This document shows positions 1-8,600 of a stretch of 64,000 nt of DNA, in pieces. Within the stretch, counting starts at the first letter, position 1; every line of letters begins with the position of its first letter. The notes beneath the pieces were generated by a model. It did not search any database, was not told where the DNA came from, and saw only the letters and a list, made by a program, of their open reading frames with translations. The position numbers and the translations under genes were made by a program. Origin of the DNA: Catellatospora sp. TT07R-123. GTDB lineage: Bacteria; Actinomycetota; Actinomycetes; Mycobacteriales; Micromonosporaceae. The stretch lies in NCBI RefSeq assembly GCF_018327705.1, contig NZ_BNEM01000002.1, positions 1 to 64,000 of the forward strand. The letters are read 5' to 3'.

Positions 1-1214
1 CGCGTACAGACGGTCTTGAAACCGACGGTGGGGGCGCCGAAGGGTGCGGCCGACGGGCAGGTCGTCCGGTCCGCGTCGTCGTCGGGCAGGCCGCCGGCGA
101 TGGTGCCGCGCCCCTGGTAGTAGGGCACGGTGAACACGGGGCCGCCGCTGTCGCCGGGCCCGACCGCGCAGTCGGCCATATTGGTCACCGTGGCCCGGGT
201 CAGCGGGCTGACCGGGTCGGCGCAGCGGGAGCCGTTGATGCGGGCGGCGGTGTTGACCGCCTCCACCCGCAGGTTCGGGTGCATGCCGGTGCCTGCGCCG
301 CTGGAGATGACGAAGTTGCCGACGAAGTCGCTGGCGGCGGTGACGCCGCCCTGCCCGACGACGGCGCCGGTGGACGAGCTCCACGGGCCGGTGTAGACCG
401 CGCCGCCCGCGCCGCCCGGCAGGCTGAGCAGCAGCGTGTCGCGGCAGTCGCGGGTGCTGCCGGCCTCCACGCTGCCGGCCGGGTTCGGCTGGCCGACGAT
501 GACGACCGAGCCGCCACCGCCGGGCCGGGCGCAGTGCGCCGCGCTGAGCATCAGCGGGGACGGCAGCGGCTGCCCGGCGCGTTTGACGGTGAATCCCGTG
601 CTGCACTGGGTGCTGCCGATCGTGTATGCCGAACCTGCCCAGAACTGGGGGCTGTCGGCCTGCCGGCCGGTGGCCTGCGGGCCGGCTCCGTCGTGGACGG
701 CCACCGGAACCCGGGCGGTGTCCAGGAGGTGCTGCCGGCCTGTCGGGAGGGCGGTCGGGGTGACGGTGGCGGTCAGTCCGCCGCCGTCGGCGTCGGGCCT
801 GATCTCTGTGATGCGCTGGTCGCCGGTGATGAGCCGCTGCGCCTCGGCGGTGAGTTCCCGCAGCGTGTACCGGGCGGGCAGGAACCGCACGGGCACACCG
901 GTGGCGGCTGCCCGGGCCCGGACGGCGGCGGGGACGGGTCCATGCCAGTGCACCAGGAGTTCGCGGCGCAGCGGGTCGGCGACGATGCTCGGGTTGCCCG
1001 CGTCGCCGGCCCGCAGGATCTGGTCCGCGGCTTCGTTGAGCCGGGCCTGCAGGTCGTACACCTCGGTCCAGGTCTGGAAACCGGCCGGGACGACCTGGGT
1101 GGTGACCAGCGGCGCCGTGAGTGAGGGAGCCGGTTTGGCCTGGGCCGCCGCTGGCGTCGCCGCCAGCAGGAGGGCGACGGCGGCGGACAGGACCGACGAG
1201 AGGGTGGCGTTCAT
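1..1214 (-). CDS. Secreted trypsin-like serine protease (family S1), 3' end cut by window
   Basis: Exported chymotrypsin-fold protease that would act outside the cell. It starts at the ATG at 1214, with an AAAGG-type ribosome site about 12 nt upstream. The N-terminus is a hydrophobic Ala/Leu-rich segment ending in ATPAAAQA, read as a Sec signal peptide. About 170 residues follow that could be a pro-region. The catalytic set is visible: His227 in LSAAHC, an Asp near residue 260 in CRDTLLL, and Ser356 in GPGDSGGP. The frame is still open at base 1, so the C-terminus is missing. It lies 87 nt downstream of another exported protein on the same strand, so the two may be co-transcribed. The family call is firm; the substrate is unknown. 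Confidence 0.9.
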   Translation of the reverse strand, partial: MNATLSSVLSAAVALLLAATPAAAQAKPAPSLTAPLVTTQVVPAGFQTWTEVYDLQARLNEAADQILRAGDAGNPSIVADPLRRELLVHWHGPVPAAVRARAAATGVPVRFLPARYTLRELTAEAQRLITGDQRITEIRPDADGGGLTATVTPTALPTGRQHLLDTARVPVAVHDGAGPQATGRQADSPQFWAGSAYTIGSTQCSTGFTVKRAGQPLPSPLMLSAAHCARPGGGGSVVIVGQPNPAGSVEAGSTRDCRDTLLLSLPGGAGGAVYTGPWSSSTGAVVGQGGVTAASDFVGNFVISSGAGTGMHPNLRVEAVNTAARINGSRCADPVSPLTRATVTNMADCAVGPGDSGGPVFTVPYYQGRGTIAGGLPDDDADRTTCPSAAPFGAPTVGFKTVCT

Positions 1215-1300
1215 TCGGTGTCCCGCCTTTCACGTTCGATGGTGGGTGACGGCGTGGGGCAGCGGGCGCCGGTGCGTCGCGCGGCGCCCGCTGGCGGTGA

Positions 1301-2362
1301 CTAGGCCGTGACGGTGATGGCGTAGCGGACGCCGCCGACCGGCGTGCGGTTGGGCGGGGGCGGGCATGAGGTAGGGCCGGGGTTGCAGGTGATCGGCGAG
1401 GGTTTGCCCTGATCGACCGACAGCCCGTAGACGCCGCCCACCGGCATGCTGCTTCCGGCGGTGAACAGGAGGCTGACCGTCACGCGTTCGGCCGGGTTGA
1501 GCGTCAGCTCCTCGATCTTCGCGGTCGAGGAGACCAGCTGGAGCCGGGTGCCACCGATCGGCTGGACTCCGCTGCTCCAGCTGCCCGCCTGCTGCCAGCG
1601 CTGGAAGAGGACCGGCCCGAGGTCGACGACGATCTGCCCGCCGGAGAGCTGGAACGGCGTGCCGAGCGCGCTGAGGACCAGGTTGGTATGCGTGGTCACG
1701 CCGGTGTTGTTGCCGATGGAGTACGAGCGCGACTCCTGCTGCGACTTCTTGAGCGCGATCGAGTTCACGTTGCGCTGCGCGACGTTGTTGTCGTTGGTCA
1801 CGACCTTGTCCTGGTCGGCCGGGAAGGCCTTGAGCTCGTCGCCGTCGGAGTCCCAGAGTGCCGCCAGGCAGAAGTGCCCGGGGCCGGGGACGTTGTCGAA
1901 CTGCACGAAGACGCGGGTGACACCGCCGGCCGGGACCGTCACCTCGGTCTTGACGCCGATGGTGGCCCAGTCGGTGTTCCAGTTGGTCGCGCCACCCGGC
2001 TTGGTGCGGCGTAGTTCCAGCGTGCCGACGGCGTCGGCGGTCCCGGAGTTGGACAGGGTGACCCACACGTGATAGCTGTTGCCGATCACCAACTGGTCCT
2101 GGCTGGCCGAGCACTCGACCGGCGGTGTCGTGGCGGTCCAGGGGCAGACCTTGATCGCCGGGCTCGTCCAGTACGGGGACACGGTGGACGGCTCGGCGCC
2201 GGTGTCGCTGGACGTGTCCTGGATGAACACTTCGGTGGTGGCGTTCAGGCCGGTGCGGGCTTGCGCCGCGGCCGTGCCTGAGACCACGAGTAGCAGTGCT
2301 GTTCCGCAGGCCACCAGCGTGGCCCGGGTCAGCCGTCCCAGTCGCGGAACAGTTCTCGCCAT
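1301..2362 (-). CDS. Exported protein of unknown function, CARDB/Ig-like
   Basis: Secreted protein of about 353 residues. The start is the ATG at 2362 because GAAGGAG lies 7 nt upstream; an in-frame ATG further upstream lacks such a site. The N-terminus is basic (RTVPRLGRLTR) and then hydrophobic, ending in GTAAAQA, a typical signal peptide. The mature part contains phrases common in bacterial Ig-like/CARDB repeats (HVWVTLSNSGTADAVG and VPAGGVTRVFVQF). A second beta-rich half ends in GVRYAITVTA. No catalytic motif was seen. It precedes the S1 protease on the same strand and could be a surface or matrix protein made with it, which is inference only. Confidence 0.75.
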   Translation of the reverse strand: MARTVPRLGRLTRATLVACGTALLLVVSGTAAAQARTGLNATTEVFIQDTSSDTGAEPSTVSPYWTSPAIKVCPWTATTPPVECSASQDQLVIGNSYHVWVTLSNSGTADAVGTLELRRTKPGGATNWNTDWATIGVKTEVTVPAGGVTRVFVQFDNVPGPGHFCLAALWDSDGDELKAFPADQDKVVTNDNNVAQRNVNSIALKKSQQESRSYSIGNNTGVTTHTNLVLSALGTPFQLSGGQIVVDLGPVLFQRWQQAGSWSSGVQPIGGTRLQLVSSTAKIEELTLNPAERVTVSLLFTAGSSMPVGGVYGLSVDQGKPSPITCNPGPTSCPPPPNRTPVGGVRYAITVTA

Positions 2363-2538
2363 CGACGTCTCCTTCGGTAGAGGCGGGCTTTCAGCGTGCG
2401 GGCAGGACACGGGCGCGCAGCAGTGTCCCGGCGGCCCGGGTCAGTCCGGGGCCGGTTGGGCGCGTGTCCGGTGCCGCCTCCTCGATGGGGCCGCCGCGGC
2501 GGCTGGGCTTCGCTGGTGCATACCTCGGCCGGGACGAC

Positions 2539-2579
2539 CGCGGGCCGGCTTCGCCCCCGTGGGGAGAAGCCGGCCCGCG
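2539..2579 (-). terminator. Strong hairpin terminator after the subtilisin gene
   Basis: A perfect 14-bp inverted repeat (2539-2552 pairs with 2566-2579) with a 13-nt loop that can itself pair through CCCC/GGGG. It starts 46 nt after the stop codon of the minus-strand subtilisin. There is no clear U-tract, as usual in actinomycetes. Confidence 0.75.
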
Positions 2580-2624
2580 CTCGGGATCCTCAGGCGTGCC
2601 GAGGTGTCCTGGTCATTCGACGGG

Positions 2625-4010
2625 TCAGAGCGCCGCGACCGTGGCCGCGGCGTCGACCAGCCCGGTCCCGCAGCCGCCGGTGCAGGTGCCGGGGATGGGC
2701 CGGGTGTGGGCCTGCAGGGCGCTGAGCACCTGTGCCGGGGTCAGGGTCGGCTTCTTGCTCAGCATCAGGGCGACCAGGCCGGCCACGTGCGGGGCGGCCA
2801 TGCTGGTACCCATGTACGTCGTGTAGCTGGGGTTGCCCGGGGTGGTGAGGCCGTCGTTGAGGGTGGACAGGATGCCGTCCTGGGGGGTCGACCGGGTGCC
2901 CGGGGGGTCGGTCTCCAGCCGGACCTCGCCGCCGGGCGCCGACACCTCCACCGTGGCGCCGAAGTTGGAGTAGAAGGCCCGGTTGCCGGCGCGGTCCAGC
3001 GCGGCCACCGTGACGACCCCGGCGCAGTTGGCGGGGGTGAAGCCGGAGGCGTTTGCGTTGGAGTTGCCAGCCGCGACGACCACGGTGGTACCGCGGCTGT
3101 TGGCCGAGCTGATCGCGTTGCGGTAGGTGGTGGAGCAGGTGCCGCTGCCGCCGAGGCTCAGGTTGATGACCTTGGCCGGGTTGGGGTTGGCGGGCACGCC
3201 CGACACCGTGCCGCCGGAGGCCCAGACGATGGCGTCGGCGATGTCCGAGCTGGTGCCGCCGCACTTGCCGAGGACCCGTACAGGCAGGATCTTGGCGTCG
3301 TAGGCGACGCCTGCCACGCCGAGGCTGTTGTTGCCCAGCGCGGCGATGGTGCCGGCGACGTGGGTGCCGTGCCAGCTGGAGTTCGCCGCGGTGGTCGAGC
3401 CGCACTCGCCGGCGGCGTACCAGTCCCCCTGGTCCTGGGGGTTGGCGTCGCGGCCGTTGCCGTCGCGGGCCGTCGTCGAGCTGCTGATGAAGTCGTATCC
3501 GGCCAGCCAGTGGCTGTCGAGGTCGGGATGGGAGGTCTTGCCGGTGTCGAGGACGGCGACCACCACGCCGGTTCCGGTGGCGAGGTCCCAGGCGCCGGGC
3601 AGGTTCATGCCGGCGGTCGGCTCGAAGTAGTGCCACTGCTGGGGGTAGCTCGGGTCGTTCGGGGTCGACAGCGCGTACATCTGCGTGTCGGGCTCGGCGT
3701 ACTCGACCTGGCCGGAGGCCTGCAGAGCGGCGAGCAGGCCGGCGGTGCGCCGGTCCGCCGTGACGACGTGGCCGCCGACGGCGAGTTCGCGCTGGTCGGT
3801 CAGGGAGATGCCGAGCCGGGCGCCGACGGACTTCAGCAGCGCGCCGCGGTCCGCCCCGGCCTTGAACTTGACGATGTACTGGGTGGACGCGTCCTGGGTG
3901 GCCGCAGTGTCCACGGCCGACGGTGTCTGTGCCGAGGCCGGCACGGCGAGTGTTGCCACAGTGGCCACGGCTGCGCCCGCGGCCAGCGTGACGATCGACC
4001 TGAGCTTCAC
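2625..4010 (-). CDS. Secreted subtilisin-like protease (S8) with I9 propeptide
   Basis: Pre-pro-subtilase of 461 residues. The GTG at 4010 is chosen because GGAGGAG sits 3-4 nt upstream and a standard signal peptide follows directly (KLRSIVTLAAGAAVATVATL ... ASAQ). An I9-type inhibitor propeptide follows (STQYIVKFKAGADRG ... VEYAEPDTQ). The catalytic domain shows Asp in VVAVLDTGKTSHPDLD, His in SSWHGTHVAGTIA, and Ser in TYMGTSMAAPHVAG, plus the oxyanion Asn region VVAAGNS. Two cysteine pairs fit extracellular life. The short C-terminal PxxCxGGCGxGLVDA tail is typical of actinobacterial members. Its ribosome site lies in one arm of a long inverted repeat, suggesting translational control. A strong terminator follows. 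Confidence 0.93.
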   Translation of the reverse strand: MKLRSIVTLAAGAAVATVATLAVPASAQTPSAVDTAATQDASTQYIVKFKAGADRGALLKSVGARLGISLTDQRELAVGGHVVTADRRTAGLLAALQASGQVEYAEPDTQMYALSTPNDPSYPQQWHYFEPTAGMNLPGAWDLATGTGVVVAVLDTGKTSHPDLDSHWLAGYDFISSSTTARDGNGRDANPQDQGDWYAAGECGSTTAANSSWHGTHVAGTIAALGNNSLGVAGVAYDAKILPVRVLGKCGGTSSDIADAIVWASGGTVSGVPANPNPAKVINLSLGGSGTCSTTYRNAISSANSRGTTVVVAAGNSNANASGFTPANCAGVVTVAALDRAGNRAFYSNFGATVEVSAPGGEVRLETDPPGTRSTPQDGILSTLNDGLTTPGNPSYTTYMGTSMAAPHVAGLVALMLSKKPTLTPAQVLSALQAHTRPIPGTCTGGCGTGLVDAAATVAAL

Positions 4011-4013
4011 TGG

Positions 4014-4055
4014 CTCCTCCTCCATGGGCAGCCCAACGCGGCCCATGGAGGAGGA
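4014..4055 (-). promoter_or_regulatory. RBS-sequestering hairpin upstream of the subtilisin gene
   Basis: A perfect 15-bp inverted repeat: 4015-4029 pairs with 4041-4055 around an 11-nt loop. Read on the minus strand, the distal arm carries TCCTCCTCC and the proximal arm carries GGAGGAGGA, the Shine-Dalgarno sequence of the subtilisin gene, 3-4 nt before its GTG start. In mRNA the ribosome site would be fully paired with an anti-SD element. This assumes transcription starts upstream of 4055. Confidence 0.6.
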
Positions 4056-4160
4056 CGCTAACCAGTGCAGATCGAAATATCAATGTGCCTGGATGTGCCT
4101 GGATGGAGGTTGTCCGGAGCGCGAGGACCGGATCCGCCCGCAGCCGGGCGTCGACTGCCG

Positions 4161-4625
4161 TCAGACTTGCGGCGGCCGGTTCTTGAGCTTGGTCCAGATC
4201 GCTTCGAGAGCCTGGATGTCGGCGTCGTCGAGCAGGTCGTCGAAGACCTCGGCGAGCGCCGCGCGACGGGTGGCGTCGGCGGCGGCGAAGGCCTGTCGGC
4301 CGGACTCGGTCAGCGCGATCGCCACCGACCGGCCATCGGTCGTGGAGCGCGTCCGCTCGACGAGGTCGCGGGCGGCGAGCGCGTCGATCACACGTGACGC
4401 CTGGCTGCGGCTCAGCAGCGTCTTGGCACCCAGGTCGGTGGGCGCGATCGGGCCGTCCTGGCTGTTGAGCCACAACATGATCTCGAACCAGGACAGCGGC
4501 AGACCGTGGGTCTTGTCGAGGGCCCGGTCGACCGTCGCCGACAGCGTGGTCGCGGCCCAGACCAGGCCGTAGAAGGCGTGGTCGCGGGGGGCGAGGCCAC
4601 CGAGGGTTATGTCGTCGCGTGCCAT
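4161..4625 (-). CDS. MarR-family transcriptional regulator
   Basis: Winged-helix repressor of 154 residues, taken from the ATG at 4625; an ATG at 4634 in the same frame is also possible. The order is typical: an N-terminal dimer helix, then PTDLGAKTLLSRSQASRVIDAL as the recognition-helix region, then a wing with RSTTDGRSVAIALTESG, the hallmark DxR wing of MarR. A C-terminal dimerisation helix follows. It is divergent from a short-chain dehydrogenase whose start lies only 78 nt away. Two palindromic TGTGTG-type sites occupy that gap, so it probably represses itself and the dehydrogenase. The ligand is unknown. Confidence 0.9.
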   Translation of the reverse strand: MARDDITLGGLAPRDHAFYGLVWAATTLSATVDRALDKTHGLPLSWFEIMLWLNSQDGPIAPTDLGAKTLLSRSQASRVIDALAARDLVERTRSTTDGRSVAIALTESGRQAFAAADATRRAALAEVFDDLLDDADIQALEAIWTKLKNRPPQV

Positions 4626-4644
4626 GCGGGCCATGCTACCAATT

Positions 4645-4684
4645 TGTGTGTACGCACACATAAAAGTTAAGATGCGTGCACACA
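4645..4684. promoter_or_regulatory. Two putative MarR operators between marR and SDR genes
   Basis: Site 1 (4645-4660) is TGTGTGTACGCACACA, with 6-bp arms. Site 2 (4673-4684) is TGCGTGCACACA, with the same half-site and a GTGCAC core. Their centres are 26 bp apart, about 2.5 helical turns. They fill the gap between the two divergent start codons, where a MarR dimer pair would block both promoters. Confidence 0.55.
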
Positions 4685-4702
4685 CACAGAAGTGGAGCTC
4701 GC

Positions 4703-5563
4703 GTGGACCCGCTTGGCAAGACAGTGCTCATCACCGGCACGTCGACCGGAATCGGCCTGGTCACCGCAGTCGCCTGCGCTCAGGCGGGCTGGACGACGAT
4801 CGCCACGATGCGCGACCTCGGCAAGGCCGAGAGACTGCGGACAGCCGCCGCCGAGGCGGGCGTCACCGACCGCCTGCACATAGAGCACCTGGACGTGACC
4901 GACCCGGCGAGCATCGCTGCCTGCATGGATCGCGTCCTCAGCGCGCACGGCGGGCTCGACGCCCTGGTCAACAACGCCGGCGCAGGGCACCTCGGCACCA
5001 TCGAGCAGGGCAGCACGGACGACGTCCGGAAGGTGATGGAGGTCAACTTCTTCGGTGTGGTCGAGGTGACCCGAGCCGCGATGGCCGCCCTGCGGGCCAG
5101 CCGGGGACGCCTCGTGACCGTCACCAGCGTCGGAGGAGTGGTCGGGCAGCCGTTCAACGAGGCGTACTGCGCGGCGAAGTTCGCCACCGAGGGCTTCATG
5201 GAGGCGCTCGCGCCGGTCGCCGCGACGGTCGGCGTCGACGTGGTCGTGGTGGAGCCGGGCGCGGTCGCCAGCGAGTTCGTGGCCAACGTCGGCGTGGACG
5301 CCGCGGCCATGACGGCTGCCGCCGGGCCGTACGCGCCCGCCCTGGCCGGATACCTCGAACGCACCCAGCGGGTGTTCGACAACGCCCAGCCCGCCGCCGA
5401 GGTCGCGACGTGCGTCGTGGACGTGCTAGGCGCGGCGAGACCTGCGTTCCGGGTGCAGACGTCCGCGCAGGCACGTGCCTTCGCCGGGGCGAAGCTGGCC
5501 GACCTCGACGGCTCCGCGGTGCAGGCACTCGTCGGCCCATGGGTGGGGCCGGCCTCGGCGTAG
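4703..5563 (+). CDS. Classical short-chain dehydrogenase/reductase (SDR)
   Basis: NAD(P)-dependent oxidoreductase of 286 residues. The GTG at 4703 is chosen because GGAG lies 6 nt upstream and the Rossmann strand begins at once (GKTVLITGTSTGIG). The cofactor motif TGxxxGIG, the NNAG motif and the catalytic Tyr155-x3-Lys159 (AYCAAK) are all present. The active-site Ser lies in VTVTSVGG. The variable C-terminus that sets substrate range is not diagnostic. It is divergent from a MarR repressor with operators in between, an arrangement usual for induced detoxification enzymes. The substrate is unknown. Confidence 0.92.
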   Translation: MDPLGKTVLITGTSTGIGLVTAVACAQAGWTTIATMRDLGKAERLRTAAAEAGVTDRLHIEHLDVTDPASIAACMDRVLSAHGGLDALVNNAGAGHLGTIEQGSTDDVRKVMEVNFFGVVEVTRAAMAALRASRGRLVTVTSVGGVVGQPFNEAYCAAKFATEGFMEALAPVAATVGVDVVVVEPGAVASEFVANVGVDAAAMTAAAGPYAPALAGYLERTQRVFDNAQPAAEVATCVVDVLGAARPAFRVQTSAQARAFAGAKLADLDGSAVQALVGPWVGPASA

Positions 5564-5576
5564 CCGGCTCGACGGC

Positions 5577-5622
5577 GGTACGACGGCGCCGCAGACCTCA
5601 CGGTCTGCGGCGCCGTCGTACC
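5577..5622. terminator. Bidirectional terminator between SDR and rhs1
   Basis: A perfect 21-bp inverted repeat (5577-5597 with 5602-5622) closed by the 4-nt loop TCAC. It lies 13 nt after the dehydrogenase stop and 9 nt beyond the stop of the convergent RHS gene, so it can serve both transcripts. Confidence 0.9.
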
Positions 5623-5631
5623 GGGGGTGGA

Positions 5632-8600
5632 TCAGCTGCCGAAACTCATCATCCAGTTGTAGACGATCGTGTCGGCGTCATCGGTGGACATGCTCCCGGG
5701 TGCCCACGTGATCACGCCGTTCACCTTGGTCGGCAGGTCCCAGTAGCCGCCCTGCCACGGGTTGGCGCTGATCTCGAAGGGATTGCAGGCGCCCGGTGAC
5801 GCGAAGTCGCAGTTGGCGTAGTGGTGCGACGCCAGCTCCCACAGCACGTACTGGGTCATGAACCCGTTGACGCTGTGGTAGAGCGTCCATTGACTGGAAT
5901 GGTTCGCCTCGTGGGCGAGCAGGTCCTTGGCGTAGACGTCGACCTCCTTCGGGGTGAAGCAGTCCTTGCCGCGGCAGTTCAGCAGGGCGTTCTTGTCGTT
6001 CTTGTCATCCTGCTGGTCCCGGTCGAACCGGCTGCGGCCGTACGGGATGAGCAGCACGTCGCCGATGGTCTGCGGATGGTCCCCGACCTGGATGCCGGAG
6101 ACGTTGAAGCAGACGATCTGCGTCGAGAACTCGTAGGTGCAGGTACCGTGCTGCGCCTCGACCAGGCCTAGGGCGTACTGGTCGGCGCCGTTGGCGATGT
6201 TCGCGTCCCGCAGGTAGGGGCCCTTGGGGACGCAGACGCCGTACAGCTTCAGGCTGGAGCAGTCGACGGAGTTGTCGACCCCGGTGGGCGGCACGACGAC
6301 CGGGCCGCAGGATTTCGTCCGGTGCCGGCGGCAGAGCTGGCCGCTGGTCGGCGGCGGCGGGGGCGCCGGGGCCGCCTTGCACTCCTCGGGGTTACGGCTA
6401 CAGGCGTTGCGGCCGGTCGGGTCGCTGAGGGTCAGCGGGCTGTTGTCGGCGTACGCGTAGCCGTTGAGCGACTGCGGGTCCGTGACGTCGGTGACCGGGT
6501 CGTCGGAGGTGAACCGGCCGGTGGCCGGGTCGTAGAGCCGCGCGCCCAGGTGGACGAGCCCGGCGGGTTCGGCGGTGCCGCCGACGAATCCGTGCGGGTT
6601 CGGCCAGTTCGGCGCCGTCCCGCGCGGGTTGCCGAACGGGTCCTGCCGGCGGATGGTGACGGCCTGGGTGGTCTGGTTCACCGCCAGCTGCGTGGTGCCC
6701 TGGTGGTCGCCGGCGAGCCAGGACAGGCCGCCCGAGGTGCTGCGGGATCCGACGGTGTGGCCGCCGGCCGTGTAGTAGCGGACGGCGCCGGTGGTGGCGG
6801 TGCCGGCGGCGTTCGCCGTCACCTCGGTGCCGCCGAGATAGAGCGTCCGGTCGGTCGGGGCGTCGCGCAGGATCTCGTTGCCGGACGCGTCGTACAGGTA
6901 GGTGGTGGTCTGGTCGCCGCCGACGGCGTGGACCGTGACGGTCTGCGTCCGGCCCTGGTAGGTGAGGGTGAAGTCGCTGGCCAGTCCGGCGACGGTCGAG
7001 GTGAGCTGCTGGCCGACGGTGCCGTAGGTGTAGCTGTTGGCGGTCGTGCCGCCCGGTCCGGTGGTGGAGACGCCGGTGAGGGTGTGCGGCTTCGTGCCGC
7101 CCGCCGCCGGGTAGGTGTAGGTGCTGGTGGTGTCGGCGGCCCCGGCGAGGCCGTGGCTGACGAGGGTCTTGCGGTTTCCGGTGGCGTCGTAGGTGTAGGT
7201 CTGCCAGTACGCGGCGGGACCGCCCACGGTGGACGTCGACGGTGTGGCCGCGCACCCGCCCAGGGCGGGTGTCGTGGTGAACGCCACGGTCAGCCGCTGC
7301 TGGTGGTCGTAGGTGTGGCACTGCGAGTCGGTGGTGGCGCCGGCGTGCCTGCCGTCCACGGAGGCGAGGGTGCCCGCCGGGGTCCAGTTGTACTGCTGGG
7401 TCAGCTGTTCGTCGTAGGTGCCGGGGGTGGTGCTGTGCTCGGTGCCCACCGAGATCAGCTTGGGGCGGTGGGTGTCGGCCCAGGCGTCCGTGGTGACCTG
7501 GACGCGTTTGGTGCCGGTGCCGAGGGTCTGCTGGTAGACCTCGCCCCACCACTGGTAGCCGGTGCCCGACACGTAGGTGTCCAGTCCGGCCGTGGTGAGG
7601 AGGTACCCGTTGGCGTCGTAGACGTTGTTCACCGTCTCGGCGGCGAGGCCGCCCGCCGCGGGGTAGGTGACCGACGCCGTGGACCCGTCCACGTTGTACG
7701 TCGTCGTCGACGTCCAGGCACCGGCGAGGGCGGTGCCCTCCGCCGCCGGGACGGTGACCGTGGACCCCAGCGGCCGGTACGCGTCGTCGTAGCCGGTCAC
7801 CGAGGTGGTGTAGGCGGTGGTGCCCCGGTATTCGGTGCTGGTGGTGGGCTGGCCCTTGGCGAGGGTGTCGTAGGTCCAGTGGTCGAGGTGGGTGCCGGTG
7901 AGGGTGGTGAGGTAGGTGTCGACCGGGCGGCCGAGGGCGTCGTAGGCGAACGCCGTGGTGACCGGGCGCGCGTCGGTGGAGGTGAGGACCTGCCCGGCGT
8001 CGTCGTAGGTCGCGGTGGAGGCGCCGGAGTCCGGGTCGGTGGCCGCGACGACGCGGCCACGGGGGTCGAAGGTGCTGGTCCAGGAGTTGCCGACCGAGTC
8101 GGTGGTGGTGGTCAGCCGGCCGAGCCGGTCGTAGAGGTAGGCCGTGGCCTGGTAGGGCCCGGTGGTGCTGGTGGTGAGGTACTGGCGCAGTTCGGTGGCG
8201 TTGCCGGCGGTGTCGTACACCTTCGTCGACGGCATGGCCCCCGTCGGCGGGACGACCGTGATCCGGTCGCCGGCGTACGCGGTGGTGGTGGTCCATTTCT
8301 GCACGTCGGCGCTGTAGAACGCGTCCACCGTCGGGCGTTCGAGGTTGTCGTAGGTGAAGCGGTCCTGTGTGGGCACGGCCGCGTCGGCGAAGGTCGCGAG
8401 GACCCCGGACGGGCCGGTGGCGGTGTTGTAGAAGGTGCTGGTCTTCGCGGTCAGGCCACGGCCGTCGTAGGCGGTGTCGGTGATGACCCGTCCGCCGTTG
8501 GCGACCGGGGTCGGCGTCTGGGTCTGGCGCGGTCGCAGCCGGCCGTCGTAGATGGTGTAGGAGGAGATCTGCGTCCCGGTCGGGCCGAGGGTCTGGGTCT

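Noticed and set aside
4085-4104. Tandem copy of GTGCCTGGAT
   Set aside because: Only two copies of 10 bp in an intergenic gap; no evident role.
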